Source: Pelistega indica (lineage in GTDB: Bacteria; Pseudomonadota; Gammaproteobacteria; Burkholderiales; Burkholderiaceae_B). From it: a stretch of 64,000 bases of DNA. Positions 38,546-48,531 of the stretch are shown one piece after another. The notes under the pieces were generated by a model, which was not told where the DNA came from, searched no databases, and was given only the letters and a program-made list of their open reading frames with translations. The stretch spans positions 1 through 64,000 of the forward strand of contig NZ_AYSV01000087.1 in assembly GCF_000506865.1 (NCBI RefSeq), in the 5' to 3' direction. Within the stretch, counting starts at the first letter, position 1. Every line of letters begins with the position of its first letter. Position numbers and translations under genes: made by a program.

Positions 38546-39523
38546 TTAAAGTGAATAATTAGCAGCCCATTGAGTCAGAATGGTTTGATAGGGTTTAATG
38601 AAATATGTTTCGGTAAATTTACCTTGATTAATGGCTAATTGAGAGCGCTCCACGCGGTCATACTCAACTTGTACGGAAGAGTAATCCTGATTGGTTAAGC
38701 TAGGTTGATAGATTTTTCCCGCTGCCGTATTGGCGTTATAAATCTCAGGGCGATAAATTTTTTGGAAACTTTCCATGGTACTGATGGTAGCGATTAATTC
38801 TATATTTGAATAATCATTTAACAAGTCTCCAGAGAAATAAAATGCTAGAGGAGCAACACTATTTTTAGGCATAAAATAGCGAACATGTAATCCCATTTTG
38901 GCAAAGTAATCATCGGTCAATGAATATTCATCTTGTTCATACTCAATACCTAGAATAGGGTGGTGATTTTGGGTTCGTTTATAAACTTTACTACTAGAAA
39001 CGCTTAAACAAATCACGGGTTGTTTTGTAAAGTTTTCTTTATAAACATCAGAATTTAAAAATGCTTTGAAAAGTTTGCCATGTAATTCACCATAAGCATC
39101 AGGTAAAGAAAATTCTTTTTTGTTTTTATTATGTTCTAATAGCACCACGCTAAAATCGTAGTCACGAACATAGGAAGAAAAACTATTACCAACAATACCT
39201 TCATAGCGCTTATTATATTTGCTATCAACTACGGTCGTTTTTAGTACCTCAATGATGGGAAAATAATTATTATTCTTTTCAATATCCACATCTACAGAAA
39301 TAATTTCTAATTCCACTGCATAACGATCACCAGTTGGATTATCCCAATCAGCAAGATTATTGAAGCGATTATTGATCATATCAATGGCTTTACGTAAATT
39401 GCTTTGTCTGCTTTCTCCGCGAGCTAAATTAGCAAAGTTTGTAGTTAGACGAGTATTAGTAGAAGGCTCATAGTTTTCATCAAAAGGCGTTCGCTTGAGT
39501 TTAAATACCAATTCATTAGACAT
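38546..39523 (-). CDS. mesX: MesX (DUF1852), partner of MesD
   Basis: A 325-residue DUF1852 protein. Conserved stretches include LKRTPFDENYEPSTNTRLTTNFANLARG at the N-terminus and LGIEYEQDEYSLTDDYFAKMG in the middle. Work on folate-independent methionine synthases showed that MesD needs this protein to make methionine. It is intact, lies 19 bases upstream of mesD, and opens the operon. Confidence 0.88.
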   Translation of the reverse strand: MSNELVFKLKRTPFDENYEPSTNTRLTTNFANLARGESRQSNLRKAIDMINNRFNNLADWDNPTGDRYAVELEIISVDVDIEKNNNYFPIIEVLKTTVVDSKYNKRYEGIVGNSFSSYVRDYDFSVVLLEHNKNKKEFSLPDAYGELHGKLFKAFLNSDVYKENFTKQPVICLSVSSSKVYKRTQNHHPILGIEYEQDEYSLTDDYFAKMGLHVRYFMPKNSVAPLAFYFSGDLLNDYSNIELIATISTMESFQKIYRPEIYNANTAAGKIYQPSLTNQDYSSVQVEYDRVERSQLAINQGKFTETYFIKPYQTILTQWAANYSL

Positions 39524-40020
39524 AGTGTTCTTCCTTTATACGATATTTTAAGTGCACAGTGTTTTGCCGTCAGTAAAGAGGGCTATGGCACTATTAGAAA
39601 TAGAAGATGTGGATAAGCTTGTTACAGCGATAGGAAAATAGTGTAATCTACTATATTTATGAAGTAAAATGATATTTTTTAAATTAAATATGAATTTAAT
39701 TCATAAAAAAAACATATAGGATAAAATAAAACGTATAGGGTAAAAAATAAGGTAGCAATGAGAAAATAGAATGAAATTATCTCAGTTAGTGGTAATAGTT
39801 ACACATTGCTATGGCTAATATAGGTAGCGTTAGTTTAAGAAAATGAGTTGACTATGTATCAGAGGTAATTAAATCAACATGAAGAATATATGGATATGTC
39901 TAACCAGTCGTATAAAAAGGATAGGTTTCGTAAAAAAACCTATCCAATAAACTATAAAGAATGACCTAGAGGAATATGACTGTTCCAATCTACCGGTATT
40001 ATGAGGGTGCTTTATTATCT
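39524..40020. other. 497-base intergenic region upstream of mesX
   Basis: This AT-rich gap between mesX and acs (both minus strand) holds the acs terminator at 39914-39945. It also contains a short plus-strand open frame at 39552-39641 that ends ALLEIEDVDKLVTAIGK and looks like the tail of a lost gene. I looked for a SAM or SAH riboswitch in the mesX leader and saw none by eye. Confidence 0.5.
39914..39945 (-). terminator. acs terminator
   Basis: A perfect 10-base stem, GGATAGGTTT/AAACCTATCC (39919-39928, 39936-39945), with a 7-base loop. On the minus strand it is followed by five T, so it terminates acs, which ends 75 bases before it. Confidence 0.8.
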
Positions 40021-41986
40021 CTATATACTCTGACTAAGTTGCTCCATTACTTGTGGGTTTTCGAGAGTAGAGGTATCTTGAGTCACTTCTTCCCCTTTAG
40101 CTAAAGAACGTAATAATCGGCGCATAATTTTACCCGAGCGAGTTTTTGGTAGATTTTCACCAAAACGAATATCATCGGGTTGAGCAATTTTACCAATTTC
40201 TTTTGCTACCCATGCTTTTAGTTCAGCCGCTATTTTTTGAGCCTCTTCACCGACAGGGCGATCACCTTTTAACATCACAAAAGCAACGACAGCTTCACCT
40301 TTTATATCATGCGGCTTGCCTACCACAGCGGCTTCAGCAACTAGCGGATGAGCTACAAGGGCAGATTCAATTTCCATTGTGCCTAGGCGGTGACCTGAAA
40401 CATTAAGGACATCGTCAATACGCCCCATGATGCGAATATAGCCATCTTCATCACGTGCTGCCGAGTCACCTGCTAAGTATAGTTTATGACCAAACTCTTC
40501 AGGGAAGTAGGTTGATACAAATCGATTGTCATCGTTATAGACTGTGCGTAATAGCGATGGGAATGCACAGCGAATGACCAATGAGCCTCCTTGACCATTT
40601 GGTACAGAATTACCCGTTTCATCGACGATATCGACCATAATGCCCGGTAATGGTAACGTGCAAGAGCCTGGTTTGGTAGGGAATGCACCAGGGATAGGAG
40701 CAATCATATTAGAGCCAGTTTCTGTTTGCCACCATGTATCTACGATAGGGCAACGAGAACCTCCCACTTTTTCGTAATACCACATTCCATGCTTCAGGAT
40801 TGATAGGCTCACCTACAGAGCCTAATAACCGTAGAGAAGATAAATCAAATTTTTCAGGTAAGTCAGCCCCTAATTTAATTAGTGAACGAATGGCGGTAGG
40901 CGCTGTGTAGAATGTGGTTACTTTGTGTTTTTCAATCATTTGCCAAAAACGAGAGGCATCAGGATAAGTGGGCACACCTTCAAATACAATTTGTGTTGCT
41001 CCTACCGCTAGAGGACCATAACAAATATAGGTATGACCAGTAATCCAACCCACATCAGCAGTACACCAATAGACATCGCTTGGTTTGTAGTCAAAAACCC
41101 AATTCATAGATAGAATGGCACCAAGTAGATAACCACCAATATGGTGCTCTACACCTTTGGGTTTACCTGTAGAACCAGAAGTGTAAAGGATAAAGAGAGT
41201 ATCCTCAGCATTCATTACTTCTGGCTCGCACACAGTACTTTGTCCTTTAATAATGTCATGCCACCATACATCACGATTGTCGGTCCATGCTACCTCAGTA
41301 TCTGTGCGTTTGAATACAATAACTTTTTCAATGGACGGACAATCACCATTAGCAAGAGCTTCGTCTACAGTTGCTTTTAATGGTGTACGCTTGCCACCAC
41401 GAACACTCTCATTGGCTGTAATAATAACTTTGGCTGCCGCATCTTTAATACGGTCTTTTACTGCGCCAGCAGAGAAACCACCGAATACAACAGAGTGAAT
41501 TGCGCCAATACGTGCGCAAGCTTGCATAGCGATAACTGCCTCGGTAATCATAGGCATATAGATAATTACACGATCCCCTTTTTGAACATCTAAGCTTTTT
41601 AGGGCATTGGCAAATTCGCAAACCTTATCGTGTAGCTGTTGGTAGGTTATTTTTTCACTTGTGCCGTCATCCTTTTCAAAAATAATAGCGGTTTTATCGG
41701 CTTTATCTTTGAGGTGGCGATCAATGCAGTTATAAGAAATGTTTAGTTCGCCATCTGCGAACCATTTAAAGAAAGGAGCTTTGCTTTCGTCTAGTACTTG
41801 AGTAAAAGGCTTGTGCCAAGAAATATGTTCATTGGCTAGGTCGCGCCAAAAACCTTCGTAATCTTGTTCTGCTTTTGCACATAATGCCTTGTACGCTTCC
41901 ATTCCACTGATATTTGCCTGTTTAACAAATTCTTCGCTTGGAGGGAAAACACGATCCTCTTTTAAGACAGTCTCAATAGCTGACAT
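40021..41986 (-). pseudogene. acs: acetyl-CoA synthetase, frameshifted
   Basis: AMP-forming acetate:CoA ligase. The N-terminal part (40800-41986) has the adenylation core [11 protein letters not shown] and the block [17 protein letters not shown]. The C-terminal part carries TWWQTETGS and [11 protein letters not shown], whose lysine is the acetylation-regulated residue. The halves join when one base is removed near 40780-40787 ([18 protein letters not shown]). The total is 655 codons plus one base, the usual Acs length. Divergent from bdhA, which feeds the same acetyl-CoA pool. Confidence 0.9.
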
Positions 41987-42158
41987 AAAGCACTCCTTTA
42001 ATTTCTTGAATCAATTGTCTTTATTTCTATTGTCTATTGTGCAAAGTTTATGGCTTGAGGTAAATGAGTAAAAACGCTAATTTCTGCAAAGTAGATAGCA
42101 CATATTTCGTAGAAAAGAGTATGATTATAGGAGTAAATTTAACCGTTGGAGAATAACA

Positions 42159-42959
42159 ATGACAACAGAAATACAAACATCTTTAAAAGGAAAAGTCGCT
42201 TTAGTAACAGGTGCCGCTAGTGGCTTAGGAAAAGAAATTGCTGAAACATATGCTAAAGCGGGTGCAGCGGTAGGTGTGGCTGATTTGAATATTGAGGGTG
42301 CGAATGCAGTAGCTGCACAGATTCGAGAAGCTGGTGGTAAGGCGATTGGTTTAGCTATGGATGTGGCAGATGAGGACCAAGTAAATAAAGGAGTAGCTGA
42401 TTTAGTTGCTGAATTTGGTGGTATTGATATTTTAGTATCTAATGCAGGCGTTCAGATTATTGACCCTATTCATAAGTTTGAATTTGCTAAATGGAAAAAA
42501 ATGTTAGCTATTCACCTAGACGGTGCATTTCTTACAACTAAAGCGGCTCTTGAGCATATGTATAAAGATGATAAAGGTGGTGTTGTTATTTATATGGGCT
42601 CTGTACATTCACATTTAGCTTCTAAATTAAAAGCACCATATGTTACCGCCAAACACGGTTTATTAGGATTAGCACGAACATTGGCTAAAGAGGGGGCTCC
42701 TCACAATGTACGCTCTCATGTTATTTGCCCTGGTTTTGTAAAAACTCCTTTGGTTGAGAAACAAATTGCTGAGCAAGCAAAAGAATTGAATATTAGTGAA
42801 GAAGATGTAGTGAAAAAAGTAATGTTGGGTGACACTGTTGATGGTGAGTTTACGACTGCTCAGGATATTGCTCAAACAGCCTTATTCCTTGCTGCATTCC
42901 CTAACAAAGCATTAACAGGACAATCTGTTGTCGTTAGTCACGGGTGGTATGTTCACTAA
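42159..42959 (+). CDS. bdhA: 3-hydroxybutyrate dehydrogenase
   Basis: A 266-residue short-chain dehydrogenase that interconverts 3-hydroxybutyrate and acetoacetate with NAD. Nucleotide-binding TGAASGLG is at 17-24, followed by NAG and the catalytic Ser-Tyr-Lys of MGSVHSH...[25 protein letters not shown] and the end VVSHGWYVH are typical of hydroxybutyrate dehydrogenases. Its TAA overlaps the ATG of the patatin gene by one base. Confidence 0.92.
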   Translation: MTTEIQTSLKGKVALVTGAASGLGKEIAETYAKAGAAVGVADLNIEGANAVAAQIREAGGKAIGLAMDVADEDQVNKGVADLVAEFGGIDILVSNAGVQIIDPIHKFEFAKWKKMLAIHLDGAFLTTKAALEHMYKDDKGGVVIYMGSVHSHLASKLKAPYVTAKHGLLGLARTLAKEGAPHNVRSHVICPGFVKTPLVEKQIAEQAKELNISEEDVVKKVMLGDTVDGEFTTAQDIAQTALFLAAFPNKALTGQSVVVSHGWYVH

Positions 42960-44128
42960 TGCAGAGTCGTTTAAAAGATTATGATAGTATTGCTCTCGTT
43001 CTTCAGGGTGGGGGTGCTTTAGGTTCCTATCAGGCTGGCGTTTTCGAAGGGCTGAGTGCACAAAATATTCAGCCTGATTTTATTGCGGGTATTTCAATTG
43101 GAGCATTAAATGCTGCAATTATTGCAGGAAATCCGCCAGAAACTCGCATTGAACAACTCAGAAAATTCTGGGATAGGATCTGTACTCCTTACAAGGGCTG
43201 GTCTTTACTACCTTGGTTAGAGGGAAATGCTTTATTAAATAACAATAATTTAAGTCGTTGGGGATATTCGCATCTTGGTGGTTTGGGGGCGTTGATGGAG
43301 GGGCAAAAAGGTTTTTTTAAGCCCCGCCGATGGGATCAACTTGCTTGGTTAGACAGCTCCCCTGAAACAGTAAGTTTTTACGATACATCTGATTTAAAAC
43401 AGACATTACTTGATTATTGTGATTTTGACCGGATTAACAGCAAACACTCAAAAATTCATATAGCGGTTGGTGCTGTACAGGTAAGAACGGGTAATTTTGT
43501 TTATTTTGATAATCGAAAAGAAGAGTTAAAGCCTGAGCATTTTATGGCTTCTGGTGCACTACCTCCTGCTTTTGCTCCCGTAGAAATTAATGGTGAGTTT
43601 TATTGGGATGGTGGCGTAGTTTCTAATACGCCTCTGGATTATGTTTTGAATGAAAGCAAGAAGCGTAATCATCTAGTATTTCAAGTGGATTTATGGAGTG
43701 CCAGAGGTGAAGTGCCACGAAATCTTTGGATGGTTGCGAATAGGGAACAGGAGATTCGTTACTCCAGTCGAACTCGTTTTGCAACAAATCAGTGGAAATA
43801 CAAGCAAAAAATAGCCCATTTGCTGGCTGAACTCTTAAAAGATATTCCGGAGGAGCATCGTAAATCGCGTGTTTATAAAACGGCATTAGCGATGGCGGAT
43901 ATTAAAAAAACGAATGTCGTGCAATTGATTTATCGTAATAAATCTTACGAAGTCAATAATAAAGAATTTCAATTTAGTGAAGCAACAATGCGTATGCGTT
44001 GGGAAAGTGGTTTGGAAGATATTCAGAAAGTATTTGATCATCCAGAGCTGATGGATTTCCCTACTGATGAAGAGATTTTTACTTCGCATGACACCCACCA
44101 TATAGTAGAAAATACGCTTTCAGAGTAA
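42959..44128 (+). CDS. patatin-like phospholipase with DUF3734
   Basis: A 389-residue patatin-family hydrolase. The oxyanion loop QGGGALGSYQ, the nucleophile elbow GISIG and the DGG of the catalytic dyad (WDGGVVSNTP) are all present. The C-terminal DUF3734 region begins after about residue 215. I start at ATG 42959, overlapping the bdhA stop (TAATG), and not at the GTG at 42944. Patatins of this type often accompany hydroxybutyrate dehydrogenase genes, suggesting a role in lipid or polyhydroxybutyrate turnover; the substrate is unproven. Confidence 0.9.
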   Translation: MQSRLKDYDSIALVLQGGGALGSYQAGVFEGLSAQNIQPDFIAGISIGALNAAIIAGNPPETRIEQLRKFWDRICTPYKGWSLLPWLEGNALLNNNNLSRWGYSHLGGLGALMEGQKGFFKPRRWDQLAWLDSSPETVSFYDTSDLKQTLLDYCDFDRINSKHSKIHIAVGAVQVRTGNFVYFDNRKEELKPEHFMASGALPPAFAPVEINGEFYWDGGVVSNTPLDYVLNESKKRNHLVFQVDLWSARGEVPRNLWMVANREQEIRYSSRTRFATNQWKYKQKIAHLLAELLKDIPEEHRKSRVYKTALAMADIKKTNVVQLIYRNKSYEVNNKEFQFSEATMRMRWESGLEDIQKVFDHPELMDFPTDEEIFTSHDTHHIVENTLSE

Positions 44129-44161
44129 ACTACTGCAACGTAATTTGATAAGGAACCCAAA

Positions 44162-45052
44162 ATGCGCTTAGATGATTGGCAACAGAGTAGAAATATTGAG
44201 GATAGACGTAACTCCTCAATGGGTGGTGGGCGTCCCTCTTTTGGTGGTGGACGAAAATTAGGCCTAGGTACTATAGTGTTGGCACTTGCCGCATGGTACT
44301 TTTTAGGTATTAATCCCATGTCTATTATTGGTGGTGGTGATATCTTAAGCCAGATGACAGGTGACTCAGGCTATTCGGCTCAATATGAGACATCAGGTAC
44401 GGTAGGTCAGGAAATGACGGATGCTGAAGGGCAGTTTGTGTCTAAAGTATTAGGGACGACAGAAGCTGTTTGGACAAAGATTTTTCAACAGAATGGCTGG
44501 GGGACATACCCAAAACCGAAACTAGTGCTCTATAGTGGAGCTACACGTAGTGGTTGTGGTGTTGGTCAGGCACAGATGGGACCATTCTACTGTCCAGCAG
44601 ACCAAAAAGTTTATTTGGATTTATCCTTTTTCCGTGATACAGGTCGTCGTTTAGGCGTCAAAGGTGATTTTGCACAAGGTTATGTGATTGCACATGAGAT
44701 TGGTCACCATGTGCAAAATCAATTAGGTATTCTCAATCAATTAGAGCAAGCAAAACGTTCTAATTCTCGTCAAGCTAACATGATTTCCGTATTATCAGAG
44801 TTACAGGCAGATTGTTTTGCGGGTATCTGGGCTAATGCGTTGGCACAATCGGGTAATGTGATTGAGTCAGGTGATATTGAAGAGGCGATGACTGCAGCTG
44901 AAGCTGTTGGGGATGATAGAATCCAGAAAAGCCAACAAGGCTACGCTGTTCCTGATTCATTTACCCACGGAACTTCTGCACAAAGGGTGAACTGGTTTAC
45001 ACGTGGTTTGAAATCAGGAGATGTTCATCAGTGTGATACGTTGAAATCGTAA
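44162..45052 (+). CDS. YpfJ family neutral zinc metallopeptidase
   Basis: A 296-residue membrane-anchored protein. MRLDDWQQSRNIEDRR is the family N-terminus, followed by a Gly/Arg-rich segment and one hydrophobic helix (about 37-55). The zinc motif HEIGHH is near residue 178 and ELQADCFAG supplies the downstream glutamate. Fits the YpfJ/putative neutral zinc metallopeptidase family. Its stop abuts that of the convergent lipoprotein gene. Confidence 0.92.
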   Translation: MRLDDWQQSRNIEDRRNSSMGGGRPSFGGGRKLGLGTIVLALAAWYFLGINPMSIIGGGDILSQMTGDSGYSAQYETSGTVGQEMTDAEGQFVSKVLGTTEAVWTKIFQQNGWGTYPKPKLVLYSGATRSGCGVGQAQMGPFYCPADQKVYLDLSFFRDTGRRLGVKGDFAQGYVIAHEIGHHVQNQLGILNQLEQAKRSNSRQANMISVLSELQADCFAGIWANALAQSGNVIESGDIEEAMTAAEAVGDDRIQKSQQGYAVPDSFTHGTSAQRVNWFTRGLKSGDVHQCDTLKS

Positions 45053-45424
45053 TTAGCCAACTACTCTGTAACCTCGGTTGGATAGGCATTGTTGAATAAT
45101 ATGTTTTTGTTTCTCATTGCCACTTAATCCTCCGGAGGTACCCCCAGTAATCGCACCGATAGCCGCACCTTGCCCAACAGTACTGCTATTGCCGACAATA
45201 GCACCGATGGCGGCACCAATAGCAGCACTAATACCCGCACTAGCTATCGTAGTGCCAGCAGTGTCTACCTGTTTAGCGAGTTCTTGACATTGACGTAAGT
45301 CTTCTTCATAGCGACTCATATCTTGACCATAAGTATCTACGATGGGGCGATAGCTAGAACCAGCACAAGCGGTGAGCGTCATGATTAAGCTAATGTTTAT
45401 GACTGAAAGAGTAACCTTTTTCAT
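45053..45424 (-). CDS. glycine-zipper lipoprotein
   Basis: A 123-residue predicted lipoprotein with lipobox LTAC (Cys20). A region with paired cysteines (RQCQELA and QQCLSNRG) flanks a glycine-zipper membrane segment (AGISAAIGAAIGAIVG, then GAAIGAITGGTSGG). Typical small outer-membrane stress lipoprotein layout. It ends one base from the convergent YpfJ gene. Confidence 0.85.
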   Translation of the reverse strand: MKKVTLSVINISLIMTLTACAGSSYRPIVDTYGQDMSRYEEDLRQCQELAKQVDTAGTTIASAGISAAIGAAIGAIVGNSSTVGQGAAIGAITGGTSGGLSGNEKQKHIIQQCLSNRGYRVVG

Positions 45425-45526
45425 GTTTGTTTGCCTTTAGAAGTAATTCAATATCATTTTATAATGCTATTAATACCAATAAGTTACAATGTTTGTGTTT
45501 GTTTTTCCATTACTTAACATTTCAAT

Positions 45527-46171
45527 ATGTCACTAGACCAGATTCTTTATTATTTTAGTGTGTATATTCCGCCACTATTGTTTGCGATTACCTTGCATGA
45601 GGCATCGCATGGTTATGCTGCAAGATATTTTGGTGATAATACGGCTTATGTACTGGGAAGGGTGAGTTTAAATCCTATTAATCATATAGACCTAATAGGT
45701 ACTGTAGTACTACCAGGTGTACTGATTTTAATGGGATCTGGTTTTATCTTCGGTTGGGCAAAGCCTGTTCCTGTGTCTATCGGTAATTTACGACGCCCTA
45801 AGCAAGATATGATTTATGTTGCATTAGCAGGGCCATTAGCTAATTTAGTGATGGCAACTCTTTGGGCTATTGTCTTGAAAGTTTGGGTGAGTGCTGAGAT
45901 CTCTTCTGATGTACTTATCCATATGGCTTTATTTGGTATTAAGATTAATATTATATTAATGCTCTTTAATTTGATACCCATATTACCTTTGGATGGGGGA
46001 CGAATTTTAGAAGGGTTGCTACCAACACGCTTATCCATGTCTTACGCCAAAATTGAGCCTTATGGCATGATGATTGTAGTGGCTTTGCTAGTATTCGGTG
46101 GCATTAATCGATTTCTTGTTGCAGGAGTCAATCTAATGGCTCAGCTCTTATTAGGGTTGGTAGGACTTTAA
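45527..46171 (+). CDS. site-2 protease family (M50) membrane protease
   Basis: A 214-residue intramembrane metalloprotease. The zinc motif HEASH is at residues 24-28 in the first helix and the second motif NLIPILPLDGGRI near 140-152. GYAARYFGD and LGRVSLNPINHIDLIGT are characteristic of this short branch without a PDZ domain. Its substrate is unknown. It stands upstream of waaC, with a 44-base gap. Confidence 0.92.
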   Translation: MSLDQILYYFSVYIPPLLFAITLHEASHGYAARYFGDNTAYVLGRVSLNPINHIDLIGTVVLPGVLILMGSGFIFGWAKPVPVSIGNLRRPKQDMIYVALAGPLANLVMATLWAIVLKVWVSAEISSDVLIHMALFGIKINIILMLFNLIPILPLDGGRILEGLLPTRLSMSYAKIEPYGMMIVVALLVFGGINRFLVAGVNLMAQLLLGLVGL

Positions 46172-46215
46172 TTTCGTTAAAATAGTGGGCTTATTAAATT
46201 GTAGGATTATTGTTG

Positions 46216-47166
46216 ATGACTACTAAAATTTTGATTGTACGATCATCTTCGTTAGGTGACTTGATTTTTATGTTGCCAGCTATTTCAGATATTGCCAAAC
46301 ACGTTCCTGATGCGGAGATTGATTGGGTAGTCGAGGATGTTTTTAAGGAAATCCCACAGTGGCATCCAGCAATACATACTGTGATTCCGATTGCGCATCG
46401 AAAATGGCGCAAGTCATGGTGGTCAGCAGAAAATAGACGGGCACGGCAATTGTTTAAAAAAGAACTGGCTAACACACAATACGATATTGTGCTAGATATG
46501 CAAGCATTAATGAAGTCAGCGTGGGTAGTGCGGCATGCCAAAGGGAAAAAACATGGATTAGACTGGTCGTCAGCTAGAGAATCGTTTGCTTCTTTATTTT
46601 ATGATATAAAACATAAGATTGATTTTTGGCAACCGGCTGTTAAACGCCAACGAGATTTAGCAAGTTTAGTATTTGGTTATCACTATGATGGCCCCCCTGA
46701 TTTTGGTTTACAAAGATTTACTGACGGTGTAGAAACTCAAGATTATGCGGTGATTATGCCATCAGCAAGTCGGGATGATAAGTTATGGCCAGAGGATAAC
46801 TGGCATGCTGTGTTTGATGTACTAAGTCAAAAAGGTTTGCGTCTAAAATTGTTGGCGGGCAATGAAAAAGAAAGTCAACGAGCTCAGGCTTTAATTAATG
46901 GCTATCCAAATGCAGAAGTGCTACCAAGAATGAGTCTAACAGACGTAGCAAAAGTTTTAGCACCAGCGCGTATCATGGTAGGGTTGGATAGTGGATTAAC
47001 ACATTTGTCGGCGGCATTGGGACGTGACACTATTGGTATTTATTCTGCATCTACACCTATTCGTACGCCATTAGTAGGCAGTGGTTTTACAGCAAGTTTG
47101 GGCGACAGAGGTGTGCCACCTAATCGTGATATGGTCATTAGTAAAATAGAACAGGCTCTTTCTTAA
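46216..47166 (+). CDS. waaC: lipopolysaccharide heptosyltransferase I
   Basis: Glycosyltransferase family 9 enzyme adding the first heptose to Kdo2-lipid A. KILIVRSSSLGDLIFMLPAI is the family N-terminus; DWVVEDVF, MPSASRDDKLWP and VGLDSGLTHLSAALG are conserved heptosyltransferase blocks. Start taken at ATG 46216. Its TAA overlaps the waaA ATG by one base, so inner-core synthesis genes are coupled. Confidence 0.93.
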   Translation: MTTKILIVRSSSLGDLIFMLPAISDIAKHVPDAEIDWVVEDVFKEIPQWHPAIHTVIPIAHRKWRKSWWSAENRRARQLFKKELANTQYDIVLDMQALMKSAWVVRHAKGKKHGLDWSSARESFASLFYDIKHKIDFWQPAVKRQRDLASLVFGYHYDGPPDFGLQRFTDGVETQDYAVIMPSASRDDKLWPEDNWHAVFDVLSQKGLRLKLLAGNEKESQRAQALINGYPNAEVLPRMSLTDVAKVLAPARIMVGLDSGLTHLSAALGRDTIGIYSASTPIRTPLVGSGFTASLGDRGVPPNRDMVISKIEQALS

Positions 47167-48524
47167 TGAATCAGTTTTTATATACACTTTTATTGAGGCT
47201 AGCAAAGCCGATTATTCTAAACATCCTAGAGAAGAAAGCGAAGAAAGCGGGAGGTTTATGGGATATTCGTGGTAATGAAAGGTTCGGTATTTATCCTAAA
47301 AAGGAAAATATTAAACCAGTCTCAGAGCAAAGTGATTTTGACGTACGTGGACATCAATTTGAATTCAAAAATCCTATCTGGGTACATGCGGTTAGCCTAG
47401 GTGAAACAAGGGCAGCACAACCATTTGTCCGTATTTTGTTAGATCAAGGACATCCTGTTTTATTAACACACACGACAAGCACAGGTCGAGCACAAGGTGC
47501 GCGTCAATTCTCAGAAGATATTGGTGAGGGTCGGTTGGTACAGGCGTGGATGCCTTATGATCTACCAGAAGCTGTAGATGGTTTTTTGACACATTGGATG
47601 CCACGTTGTGGCATCCTCATTGAGCGAGAGGTATGGCCAAATATGGTACTATCTGCTGCATGTCAAAAAATACCAATGATTCTTGCGAGTGCTCGTTTTT
47701 CTGAAAGTTCCGCCAAGCAGGTTAAGCTTCTTGGAGGAGTATTATTAGAGGCTTATAAAAAGTTAAGTCTTATTTTGGCTCAAACCCAGCAAGATGCTGA
47801 ACGCTTAGAGTCTATTGGTTTACCTATGCCAAAAGTTATAGGAAATTTGAAATTTGACGTAGATATTTCTATGCAACAAGTCGATTTGGGTGCTATGTTA
47901 AGGCAAAGTATAAATCGGCATGTTGTCGTCATTGCCAGCACCAGAGAGGGTGAAGAGCAAGTGTTTATTCAGGGAATTAGCCAGCTTAAGGCGGCTAATG
48001 CAAATGTAACAAACGAGGCTGACAAGCAATTGCTTCCACTGTATGTCATCATTCCTCGACACCCACAACGCTTTGCACAAGTGGAAGAAATCCTTAAAAA
48101 ATCATCATTGACTTATGTTAGACGAACAGATAATCCTTCTGACAAAGATATACGACAAGCAGATGTTTTGTTTGGGGATTCTTTAGGCGAGATGTTTTAT
48201 TATTATGGTTTGGCTGATGTAGCTATTATTGGAGGGAGTTTTGGTGATTTTGGAGGTCAAAATCATATTGAGGCATGTGCCGTTGGCGTACCTGTTATTG
48301 TAGGACCACATACAAAGAATTTTGAGAAAGCAGTTAATGATGCACTTATAGAGGGTGCTGCACGTAGAACAGATAGTGAGCATAATGCATTGTTGTTAGC
48401 GAATGCTTTATTAAATGATGATGAACAAAGAAAACAAATGGGGAAGGCAGGTAAACAATGGCTTACCCTGCATCAAGGTGTTAGTCAACGCCTTTACTCT
48501 ATATTACACGCTTATTTAAATTAA
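47166..48524 (+). CDS. waaA: Kdo transferase WaaA
   Basis: 3-deoxy-D-manno-octulosonic acid transferase that adds Kdo to lipid A precursor. 452 residues. It has an N-terminal membrane-associated segment, then WVHAVSLGETRAAQPF with the catalytic Glu, TTSTGRAQG, FGDSLGEMFYYYGLADVAIIGGSF and GGQNHIEACAVGVPVIVGPHT. Coupled to waaC; birA follows after 7 bases. A somewhat long insertion lies around residues 270-290. Confidence 0.94.
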   Translation: MNQFLYTLLLRLAKPIILNILEKKAKKAGGLWDIRGNERFGIYPKKENIKPVSEQSDFDVRGHQFEFKNPIWVHAVSLGETRAAQPFVRILLDQGHPVLLTHTTSTGRAQGARQFSEDIGEGRLVQAWMPYDLPEAVDGFLTHWMPRCGILIEREVWPNMVLSAACQKIPMILASARFSESSAKQVKLLGGVLLEAYKKLSLILAQTQQDAERLESIGLPMPKVIGNLKFDVDISMQQVDLGAMLRQSINRHVVVIASTREGEEQVFIQGISQLKAANANVTNEADKQLLPLYVIIPRHPQRFAQVEEILKKSSLTYVRRTDNPSDKDIRQADVLFGDSLGEMFYYYGLADVAIIGGSFGDFGGQNHIEACAVGVPVIVGPHTKNFEKAVNDALIEGAARRTDSEHNALLLANALLNDDEQRKQMGKAGKQWLTLHQGVSQRLYSILHAYLN

Positions 48525-48531
48525 ATAATAA

